From: Lentimicrobiaceae bacterium
GTDB lineage: Bacteria > Bacteroidota > Bacteroidia > Bacteroidales > JAGONC01
NCBI GenBank assembly: GCA_030621075.1
Contig: JAUXII010000101.1
Coordinates: 1 to 5,316, forward strand
Direction: 5' to 3'
Length of the DNA stretch: 5,316 nucleotides
Position numbers and translations under genes: made by a program. The notes under the pieces were generated by a model. That model saw only the letters and a program-made list of their open reading frames with translations, was not told the origin of the DNA and ran no database searches. Shown here piece by piece: positions 1 to 5,316 of this stretch. The first letter of the stretch is position 1. Every line of letters starts with the position of its first letter.

Positions 1-752
1 AAGGATTAACAGATGCATTATCGGGGATGGTTGATCTGGGAATGTTCTCACGAAGCCTTACCCAGGCTGAGATAGATAAAGGTACCTGGTGGGTTGCTGT
101 TGCCAAAGATGGTGTTTTATGTACCATTAATGATAAAAACCCTGCACTTAAGCAAATCAAAGAAAAAGGTATGACACGAGATGTGTTCATCGATATTTTT
201 ATTAATAAAACTATCAAAAATTGGGATGAAGCAACAAGTTCCGGCATAACAAATAATCTAAATATCTATACACGAGCTGATGCCTGTGGTGCAGCCCAGA
301 AGTGGGGTGAATTTTTAGGCCACGATCAGGAAAGCCTCAACGGAATAGGAGTTTTTGGAGACCCTGGAATAGCCGATGCTATAAAGAATGATATCAATGG
401 TATTGGTTACAATAATATCATCTACATATATGATATGAATACGAGAGAAAAATACGAAGGACTGGAAGTAATACCCATTGATCTGAATAATAATGGGATG
501 ATTGACGATGATGAAAATTTTTATGACAACCTGGATAATATAATGGAAGCCATCAAAAGCGATATTTACCCATCACCACCGGCCAGGGATCTTTACTTTG
601 TTTCAAATGGAAAACCATCCAATCAGGTTGTTATGGAATTCCTCCGGTGGATACTAACTGACGGGCAACAATTTGTAACAGATTGCGGATATGTTCAGCT
701 ATCAAAAAAAATGATCAGGTCAGAACAACGTATGCTTAAGAAAAACCCATAA
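1..752 (+). CDS. pstS: Phosphate ABC transporter substrate-binding protein PstS, 5' partial
   Basis: This is the periplasmic phosphate-binding component of the Pst transporter, which delivers phosphate to the PstC/PstA channel. The frame is open to the left edge (first full codon at 3), so the Met codon at 27 is internal and the signal peptide and first phosphate-binding loop lie outside; 249 residues are visible. Visible hallmarks are VDLGMFSRSL (the D-x-G-x-x-S-R loop at the start), a FINKTIKNWDE hinge segment, YTRADACGAAQKW (273-311, equivalent to the classical R-x-D-x-SGT phosphate loop), GIGVFGDPGIADAI, NGIGYNN, and a C-terminal PPARDLYFVSNGKP followed by FLRWILTDGQQFV. Two oddities are Cys-Gly-Ala in place of Ser-Gly-Thr, and an EF-hand-like acidic loop at 480-515. 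The stop is 3 bases before pstC. Family membership is secure; the ligand (phosphate) is inferred from family and operon. Confidence 0.93.
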   Translation, partial: GLTDALSGMVDLGMFSRSLTQAEIDKGTWWVAVAKDGVLCTINDKNPALKQIKEKGMTRDVFIDIFINKTIKNWDEATSSGITNNLNIYTRADACGAAQKWGEFLGHDQESLNGIGVFGDPGIADAIKNDINGIGYNNIIYIYDMNTREKYEGLEVIPIDLNNNGMIDDDENFYDNLDNIMEAIKSDIYPSPPARDLYFVSNGKPSNQVVMEFLRWILTDGQQFVTDCGYVQLSKKMIRSEQRMLKKNP

Positions 753-755
753 ACA

Positions 756-1655
756 GTGCGATTCTTTGTAGTAAAAAGGCATATCAGAAATCGTCTTCAT
801 ACCAATTGGATGAGGATTTGTATCATATTGGTAATATCTCTGCCATTTCTTATTGGAATTGGACTCCTGATAAAATCATCCTTTTTACTAAAAGACTACT
901 CGATCATCGACTTAATCTTTTCCAAAGAGTGGAAACCACTTTCCGGCAAATATGGCTTTTCGCCATTCATTATCAGCTCTTTATGGGTTACGGCATTAGC
1001 TTTGATAATTTCAGCCCCCATTTGCCTGCTAAGTTCTATTCATTTAACTCAGTACGCAGACCGTTACGTATTGCGTATCATTCACCCTGTTATTGATATC
1101 CTGGCAGGGATTCCTTCTGTAGTTTATGGTGTATGGGGTATTTTGGTAATTGTGCCATTAATCTCCAGGTACATCGGCCCTTTCTTTGGCAAAGAAATAT
1201 CAGGATATAGTATCATTGCCGGAGCTATCGTCTTATCAGTTATGATCATTCCTTTCATTTTAAACATCCTTATTGAAGTATTTAAAACTATTCCACATGA
1301 ACTTACAGAGGCTTCATTATCATTGGGCGCCAGTAAATGGCAAACCACTAAATTTGTTCTTGTAAGAAAAGCATTCCCGGGTATTGTTTCCGCATTTGGA
1401 TTAGGCTTGTCAAGAGCATTTGGAGAAACTATGGCCGTACTAATGGTAGTGGGAAATGTAGCTAAAATCCCAAAAGGAATTTTTCAACCAGGTTATCCAC
1501 TTCCGGCACTCATAGCAAATAATTATGGAGAAATGTTATCAATACCATTATATGACTCTGCATTAATGCTGGCTGCATTAGTTCTGTTCGTTGTCGTTTT
1601 GTTTTTTAATCTTGTTTCCAGATTGGCCATTATAAGCCTTGAAAAAAATAATTAA
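756..1655 (+). CDS. pstC: Phosphate ABC transporter permease PstC
   Basis: This is one of two inner-membrane permease subunits forming the phosphate channel. The 299 residues are in the usual range for PstC. About six membrane segments are visible, at roughly residues 21-41, 71-95, 108-136, 151-175, 208-233 and 267-291. The family signature GIPSVVYG is at 118-125. The cytoplasmic EAA loop that docks PstB is around 182-203 (LTEASLSLGASKWQTT), and the classical PstC motif GETMAVLMVVGN is at 223-234. The chosen start is GTG at 756, three bases after the pstS stop. An ATG at 810 (residue 19) would still leave all membrane segments intact, so the start is uncertain; GTG is preferred because it fits the tight operon spacing and adds a basic cytoplasmic leader (KRHIRNR). 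No Shine-Dalgarno is visible at either. Confidence 0.95.
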   Translation: MRFFVVKRHIRNRLHTNWMRICIILVISLPFLIGIGLLIKSSFLLKDYSIIDLIFSKEWKPLSGKYGFSPFIISSLWVTALALIISAPICLLSSIHLTQYADRYVLRIIHPVIDILAGIPSVVYGVWGILVIVPLISRYIGPFFGKEISGYSIIAGAIVLSVMIIPFILNILIEVFKTIPHELTEASLSLGASKWQTTKFVLVRKAFPGIVSAFGLGLSRAFGETMAVLMVVGNVAKIPKGIFQPGYPLPALIANNYGEMLSIPLYDSALMLAALVLFVVVLFFNLVSRLAIISLEKNN

Positions 1656-1661
1656 ATTGAA

Positions 1662-2516
1662 ATGAAAACAGGGCAAAAAATTGAAGTAGGGTTTTTCAGA
1701 ACTATCATGTTTATTTCTACATGTATCATAGCCATTGCACTTATTACAATCATAATCAGCATCTTAGTAAATGGCCTTCCGGCTTTGTCCTGGGAAATGA
1801 TATCACAAACACCAAAAGGAGGTTTTTACTTTGGAAAGGAGGGTGGTATATTAAATGCCATCATTGGCTCTTTATATCTTTCAGTCGGGGCTTCTGCTAT
1901 GGCTTTTGTTATAGGCTTGCCTGTGGCATTGTTTATGAATATTCATTTAATCAAATATAAAAAGCTGGTCAACACAATACGTTTTTTTCTTGACCTCTTA
2001 TGGGGAATTCCTTCCATTGTATATGGTGCTTTTGGTTTTTCTATTATGATCTATTTTGGCCTCAGAACATCATTATTGGCAGGTACTATTACCGTTACTT
2101 TGTTTATCATTCCAATTATGATCAGATCAATTGATGAAGTATTAAAAACAATACCCAAGGGATTGCTTGAATCCTCTTTTTCATTAGGATCTACTAAATC
2201 CGAAATAGCTTACCGTGTATACGTCAAACAATGTATTCCGGGCATTGTAACTGCTGTACTGCTATCATTTGGGCGTGCCATAGGGGATGCAGCTTCGGTT
2301 TTATTCACAACAGGATACACCGATTACATCCCTACTTCATTATCACAGCCAACTGCTACTCTTCCGTTAGCTATATTTTTTCAGTTATCCTCTCCTATTC
2401 CGGAGGTTAAAGACAGGGCCTATGCAGCGGCTTTAATTCTTACAATAATAATATTAATCATCAGCTTGTTGGCACGCTTTTTTTCAGCAAAATATCATAA
2501 AAATAAAATTTCATGA
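1662..2516 (+). CDS. pstA: Phosphate ABC transporter permease PstA
   Basis: This is the second inner-membrane permease subunit, partner of PstC. It has 284 residues, normal for PstA. The first membrane segment is at about 15-36, followed by a periplasmic loop with the PstA-like GGILNAIIGSLYLS (61-74). Further hydrophobic segments lie at about 68-94, 108-133, 137-155, 192-218 and 252-271. GIPSIVYGAFG is at 115-125 and the EAA loop around 163-185 (TIPKGLLESSFSLGSTKSE). The conserved segment GRAIGDAASVLFTTG (204-218) corresponds to the classical PstA region GRAIGETAPLL, with Asp for Glu and Ala-Ser for Ala-Pro. It starts 6 bases after the pstC stop behind an A-rich leader without a Shine-Dalgarno sequence. 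PstA is separated from PstC by the GGI-N-AI-G segment and by its position before pstB. The family call is firm. Confidence 0.94.
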   Translation: MKTGQKIEVGFFRTIMFISTCIIAIALITIIISILVNGLPALSWEMISQTPKGGFYFGKEGGILNAIIGSLYLSVGASAMAFVIGLPVALFMNIHLIKYKKLVNTIRFFLDLLWGIPSIVYGAFGFSIMIYFGLRTSLLAGTITVTLFIIPIMIRSIDEVLKTIPKGLLESSFSLGSTKSEIAYRVYVKQCIPGIVTAVLLSFGRAIGDAASVLFTTGYTDYIPTSLSQPTATLPLAIFFQLSSPIPEVKDRAYAAALILTIIILIISLLARFFSAKYHKNKIS

Positions 2517-2520
2517 GTCA

Positions 2521-3282
2521 ATGGATAAGCAAACTAAAATAACTATTTCAGATCTGAACCTATATATTGGGAAACAGCATATCCTAAAAAACATCAATGT
2601 TGAAATTCCCCAAAAAAAAATTACGGTTATTTTAGGACCATCAGGCTGTGGCAAAACTACTCTTCTAAAAAGTATGAACAGGCTCACCGATCTTTATCCT
2701 GATGTAAAAGTTAAAGGAAAAATAATAATTGACAATGACAATATCCTTCAAACGCGACAGGATTTGACAAAAATTCGTCAAAAGATGGGCTTGCTGAGTC
2801 AACAGCCATACCCTTTACCAATGAATATATATAATAATGTTGCCTATGGACTAAGGATCAGCGGTAGAAAAAACAAACGGTTTCTTAATAAAAGAATTGA
2901 ACATTATTTAAAACTGGTAAATTTATGGGATGAAGTGAAAGACAGGCTTAAAGAACCGGCTTCGACTTTGTCGATAGGACAACAACAACGATTATGCCTG
3001 GCTCGTGGCCTGGCTGTTGGCCCCGAGATAATTCTTGCCGATGAACCCACATCCGCTTTAGACCCGTTTTCAAGTGAGGCCATCGAAAAACAATTTTTTG
3101 AGCTCAAAGAACATTACACAATTATTGTTGTCACGCATATGCTTATGCAGGCCAAGCGTATTGCCGACAATGTCATTTTTATGTATCTCGGAGAAGTTAT
3201 TGAGCAAGGAGATGCCCGGGAGATATTTAACAATCCAAAGCAGGAAAAAACAAAAGCATACTTAAAAGGATTATTTAACTAA
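2521..3282 (+). CDS. pstB: Phosphate ABC transporter ATP-binding protein PstB
   Basis: This is the cytoplasmic ATPase that powers phosphate import through PstC/PstA. It has 253 residues, typical of PstB. Motifs in order: Walker A GPSGCGKTT (39-47) followed by LLKSMNRL; Q-loop Gln94 in LLSQQPYPLPMNIYNNVAYG, whose P-x-P-x-P-M-x-I-Y-x-N pattern is PstB-specific; ABC signature LSIGQQQRLCLARGLA (150-165); Walker B ILADE (171-175, catalytic Glu175); D-loop SALD (178-181); H-loop His206 in VVTH. The C-terminal FMYLGEVIEQGD and the FNNP...TKAYLKG tail also match PstB. Odd points are Ile for the middle Gly of LSGGQ and Met207 after the H-loop histidine, where Asn is usual in PstB. The start ATG is 4 bases after the pstA stop. 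Next downstream is not phoU but a repeat array and a porin gene, so this looks like the last gene of the operon. Confidence 0.96.
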   Translation: MDKQTKITISDLNLYIGKQHILKNINVEIPQKKITVILGPSGCGKTTLLKSMNRLTDLYPDVKVKGKIIIDNDNILQTRQDLTKIRQKMGLLSQQPYPLPMNIYNNVAYGLRISGRKNKRFLNKRIEHYLKLVNLWDEVKDRLKEPASTLSIGQQQRLCLARGLAVGPEIILADEPTSALDPFSSEAIEKQFFELKEHYTIIVVTHMLMQAKRIADNVIFMYLGEVIEQGDAREIFNNPKQEKTKAYLKGLFN

Positions 3283-3291
3283 TTAGCCCAA

Positions 3292-3337
3292 GTTACGGGT
3301 TACGGGTTGCAGGTTGCAGGTTACGGGTTGCAGGTTA
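3292..3337 (+). repeat. Tandem heptanucleotide repeat array, consensus GTTRCRG
   Basis: Six consecutive 7-base units begin at 3292, 3299, 3306, 3313, 3320 and 3327, followed by a GTTA remnant (3334-3337). Only two unit types occur: A = GTTACGG and B = GTTGCAG, ordered A-A-B-B-A-B. They differ at positions 4 and 6 (ACG versus GCA), always together. The array starts 9 bases after the pstB stop and contains no ORF. It is G-rich on the plus strand within AT-rich surroundings and has no inverted symmetry, so it is not a simple hairpin terminator. Short tandem heptamer arrays are known in cyanobacteria as STRRs. I recall similar G-T-T-A-C-G-G strings between Bacteroidota genes, but could not check this. 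Confidence 0.93.
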
Positions 3338-3360
3338 ATTAATGGCAATAAATACATTTG
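3328..3360 (+). promoter_or_regulatory. Probable Bacteroidota-type promoter of the porin gene
   Basis: TACATTTG at 3353-3360 is an exact match to the Bacteroidota -7 consensus TAnnTTTG. A TTG at 3328-3330, inside the last heptamer unit, lies 22 bases upstream, within the 17-23 base range reported for the -33 element in this phylum. Transcription would begin at about 3365-3368, leaving a leader of roughly 12-15 bases before the ATG at 3380. That leader is A-rich with no Shine-Dalgarno sequence, as is common in this phylum. The -7 match is good; the -33 element and start site are inferred. Read-through from the pst operon is not excluded, since no strong terminator is seen after pstB. Confidence 0.6.
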
Positions 3361-3379
3361 AAAATAAAAATTTCAGAAA

Positions 3380-4693
3380 ATGAAAAAAATCATATTTGTA
3401 AATCTATTCATGCTTGTCTTACTGATAATTGCGCAAGATGCTAAATCACAAGTAATAGTAACAGCCGAGATAAGGCCACGCCTGGAATACAGAAACGGGT
3501 ACAAAATTCCTATCGAAACATCAAAAGATTTTGCCCTGTTTGTCAGCCAGCGAACGCGCCTAAATCTCCGGTATAACACAAACTTCTTTAACATTGGTAT
3601 ATCCGTACAAGACGTTAGGGTTTGGGGGGATGAATCACTAGTAAGCTCTACCGGAATATTCGGCGACCCGGCAAGCCTCGATCTTAAAGAAGCATGGATC
3701 GAAATACCTTTCTCAAACAAAGGGTTATCGGTAAAGATGGGGCGGCAATTTCTCTCTTATGATGATGGACGCTTACTCGCTAAAAGAAACTGGAATCAGA
3801 AATCGATTGCTTATGATGCCGTATTATTTAGTGTGGCAAAATCCAACTGGCAATTAGATGTTTGTGGTTCATACAATAACAGCAAAGAAGATATTTTTGC
3901 CAGTGAATATCCTTTCGACCGGATGAAAACACTTAATTTTATCTATTATAAACAACATTTAGATGACCATTTTAACTTCTCAGTGATCACCCTTGCCTCC
4001 GGATATCAAAAAAGAAATACCCAAACCATTTATATGCGTGGCACATATGGCCTGAACATTTTTTTCAAAGAGAAGCATCTTGAGGCATCCGGAACAGGAT
4101 ATTACCAGAATGGAAAGAATCAATACGGGCATGGTGTGAGTGCGTTTTTTCTTTCAGCAAAAGCATTTTATAAATTTAGCAAATTCAAATTAGGTGCTGG
4201 TATTGATTACATCTCCGGGCAAGATACGACCAACAATAATCCCGCATACCATGAAAAAGACCACCTGTTTGATATTCTATACGGGGCCAGGCATAAATAT
4301 TACGGATATATGGATTACTTCAGTAATATCCCCCCAAGTACAGCAAATGCAGGGTTAATTGACATCTATCTTAAATTGAGTTACACGCTGTCCGACAAAC
4401 ATAATTTTGGAGTTGATTATCACTATTTCTCACTTGCACATATGATTGCTGACCCCGCATATGCCGGATCGCCTACTTTACAAACCCTTGAAAGATCTTT
4501 AGGCTCCGAGGTAGATATCTTATATCAATACACCATCAGGAAAGATATGAATGTCCAGGCCGGGTTTTCATTCTTTCTTCCAACCAGTACGTTGGAGGTT
4601 ATGAAACAGGTGAATGATCTTTCGGGACAATTGTCACACTGGGCTTACGTGATGTTAACCGTAAAACCAACCATTTTTTCAAATGAGAAATGA
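3380..4693 (+). CDS. Outer-membrane beta-barrel porin, alginate-export-like family
   Basis: This is a predicted outer-membrane channel protein of 437 residues. A signal peptide is clear: MKK, a hydrophobic core at about 5-18 (FVNLFMLVLLIIA), and probable cleavage near residues 22-25 (DAKSQ-V). The mature part begins with a beta strand (VTAEIRPRLEYRNGY), then SQRTRLNLRY, VQDVRVWGDE, LKEAWIEI, VKMGRQFLSYDDGRLL and RNWNQKSIAYDAV. This order of motifs resembles the alginate-export barrel family (Pfam Alginate_exp), which in Bacteroidota is often simply annotated as a porin. The rest is alternating aromatic/polar strands with polar loops, ending in WAYVMLTVKPTIF plus four residues, a plausible closing strand. 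The substrate cannot be read from sequence. Position after pstSCAB suggests phosphate or a phosphorylated compound rather than alginate, as an inference only. It could have its own promoter and be regulated separately. Confidence 0.8.
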   Translation: MKKIIFVNLFMLVLLIIAQDAKSQVIVTAEIRPRLEYRNGYKIPIETSKDFALFVSQRTRLNLRYNTNFFNIGISVQDVRVWGDESLVSSTGIFGDPASLDLKEAWIEIPFSNKGLSVKMGRQFLSYDDGRLLAKRNWNQKSIAYDAVLFSVAKSNWQLDVCGSYNNSKEDIFASEYPFDRMKTLNFIYYKQHLDDHFNFSVITLASGYQKRNTQTIYMRGTYGLNIFFKEKHLEASGTGYYQNGKNQYGHGVSAFFLSAKAFYKFSKFKLGAGIDYISGQDTTNNNPAYHEKDHLFDILYGARHKYYGYMDYFSNIPPSTANAGLIDIYLKLSYTLSDKHNFGVDYHYFSLAHMIADPAYAGSPTLQTLERSLGSEVDILYQYTIRKDMNVQAGFSFFLPTSTLEVMKQVNDLSGQLSHWAYVMLTVKPTIFSNEK

Positions 4694-4712
4694 AGGACGC
4701 ATATAGCTCCTT
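4693..4712. terminator. Weak candidate hairpin between convergent genes
   Basis: AAGGA (4693-4697) pairs with TCCTT (4708-4712). Inside it, GC (4699-4700) pairs with GC (4706-4707) around an ATATA loop, with C4698 bulged. On the plus strand the stem is followed by TATTG, giving only a short T-rich tail. It fills the 18-base gap between the stop codons of the porin gene and glnN, a position where a shared terminator is expected. The stem is short and imperfect, so this is a tentative call made mostly from position. Confidence 0.28.
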
Positions 4713-5316
4713 TATTGTAAAAATAACAATTCCCGGTATTTAGGAAGCGGCCATAACCCATCATCTACTTTAAGCTCTAATTTATCAACATGCCTGCGGA
4801 TAATATCAAAATAAGGTAATACTTTTTCATTATAAGCCAGTGCCTGACTTATTACACTTTCAATCTTGTTCGCTTTCTTCCGCTCATCAAGCATAAGTTC
4901 CAGGTTCTTATGAATGATATTAATGTGACCCGAAATTTCCTTAATCATTTTGATTTGAGTTTGGGCAACCTTTTCAAACGAATCTTTATCAAGAACTTCT
5001 TTCAACCCACGAACATTCTCAACGAGCAGATTCTGATACCTGATAGCCACCGGAATTATATGATTTCTTGCCAGGTCACCTATTACTCTCGATTCAATCT
5101 GTATATTTTTGGTATATTTGTTAAGTTTAATCTCATACCTTGCCTCAAGTTCTCTTTTTGATAATACCTTGGTCCGTTTAAACAAATCGATTGTCTCCGG
5201 TCTGATAAAAACATCAAGTGCCTGAGGGGTTGATTTAATATTTGACAATCTCCTTTTTTCAGCTTCTTTTATCCATTCTTCCCCATAACTATTTCCTTCA
5301 AAACGGATTCTTTTTG
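4712..5316 (-). CDS. glnN: Glutamine synthetase type III, C-terminal part (5' end outside window)
   Basis: This enzyme makes glutamine from glutamate, ammonia and ATP in the cytoplasm. Only the last 201 residues or so are visible; GSIII proteins are usually about 700 or more residues, so most of the gene, including the catalytic core, lies beyond the right edge. The reading frame runs without a stop to 5316 (KRIRFEGNSYGEEWIKEAEK), so the TTG near 5248 is internal and not the start. Recognised GSIII tail motifs are STPQALDVF, FKRTKVLSKRELEARYEI, IESRVIGDLARNHIIPVAIRYQN, ERKKANKIE, KVLPYFDIIRRHVDKLEL and the ending DDGLWPLPKYRELLF. The C-terminal region is largely helical and specific to GSIII; GSI and GSII lack it. 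The gene converges on the porin gene and probably belongs to a separate nitrogen-assimilation unit. Confidence 0.93.
   Translation of the reverse strand, partial: KRIRFEGNSYGEEWIKEAEKRRLSNIKSTPQALDVFIRPETIDLFKRTKVLSKRELEARYEIKLNKYTKNIQIESRVIGDLARNHIIPVAIRYQNLLVENVRGLKEVLDKDSFEKVAQTQIKMIKEISGHINIIHKNLELMLDERKKANKIESVISQALAYNEKVLPYFDIIRRHVDKLELKVDDGLWPLPKYRELLFLQ

Noticed and set aside
591..600. Possible -7 promoter motif within pstS (TACTTTG)
   Set aside because: It is one base short of TAnnTTTG and sits inside a conserved coding segment.
27..752. pstS starting at the ATG at 27
   Set aside because: The frame is open to the left edge and the upstream codons (GLTDALSG) continue a PstS-like segment; a start at 27 would also lack any signal peptide.
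1124..1348. Minus-strand ORF inside pstC
   Set aside because: It is antisense to the conserved permease core, with no promoter or family resemblance.
2513..2542. Overlapping ATGA at the pstA stop as a start for the next gene
   Set aside because: That ATG opens a frame that stops after nine codons (TAA at 2540); the in-frame pstB start is the ATG at 2521.
2904..3107. Minus-strand ORF inside pstB
   Set aside because: It lies opposite the conserved signature and Walker B region of pstB and has no recognisable features of its own.
3292..3337. CRISPR array
   Set aside because: The units are 7 bases, directly adjacent with no spacers, and no cas genes are present.
3373..3720. Minus-strand ORF opposite the start of the porin gene
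   Set aside because: The plus-strand frame has a signal peptide and family motifs; this antisense frame shows no recognisable protein features.
3380..4693. Naming the porin OprP/OprO (classical phosphate porins)
   Set aside because: The visible motifs resemble the alginate-export barrel family rather than the OprP family; the phosphate link is only positional.
4714..4730. ATTGT/ACAAT hairpin at the end of glnN as a terminator
   Set aside because: It has five AT-rich pairs with a seven-base loop inside the coding region, too weak to support.
4712..5248. A stand-alone 178-residue minus-strand protein starting at TTG 5248
   Set aside because: The frame continues without a stop to the window edge and the added residues match glutamine synthetase III, so it is the tail of a larger gene.

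Overview
The window looks like a piece of a Bacteroidota chromosome (probably Bacteroidales or a related order). The evidence is AT-rich DNA, gene starts with A-rich leaders and no Shine-Dalgarno sequence, an exact match to the Bacteroidota -7 promoter motif TAnnTTTG, and the C-terminus of a type III glutamine synthetase, an enzyme typical of this phylum. This assignment comes from recognising sequence features, not from a database search.

Positions 1-3282 hold a compact plus-strand phosphate-uptake operon in the order pstS (5' end outside the window), pstC, pstA, pstB. Gaps between genes are only 3 to 6 bases, so the four are almost certainly co-transcribed. PstS binds phosphate in the periplasm, PstC and PstA form the inner-membrane channel, and PstB is the ATPase. 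All four belong to a divergent Pst lineage: PstS has Cys-Gly-Ala where the classical protein has Ser-Gly-Thr, plus an EF-hand-like loop; PstA has Gly-Asp-Ala-Ala for Gly-Glu-Thr-Ala; PstB has LSIGQ for LSGGQ. No phoU follows pstB.

Positions 3283-3379 form a short intergenic region. It carries six tandem heptamers of two alternating kinds (GTTACGG and GTTGCAG), then a probable promoter whose -33 element may lie inside the last heptamer. Downstream (3380-4693) is a 437-residue secreted outer-membrane beta-barrel protein resembling the alginate-export porin family. Its place after pstB suggests, but does not prove, a role in moving phosphate or a phosphorylated solute across the outer membrane.

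Positions 4712-5316 (minus strand) are the C-terminal part of glutamine synthetase III (glnN), converging on the porin gene with 18 bases between stop codons. A weak hairpin lies in that gap.

I found no RNA genes, insertion sequences, CRISPR arrays, phage genes or defence genes. I see no clearly new multi-gene system. The most interesting points are the heptamer array fused to a promoter, the porin next to the Pst genes, and the non-canonical motifs of the Pst proteins.
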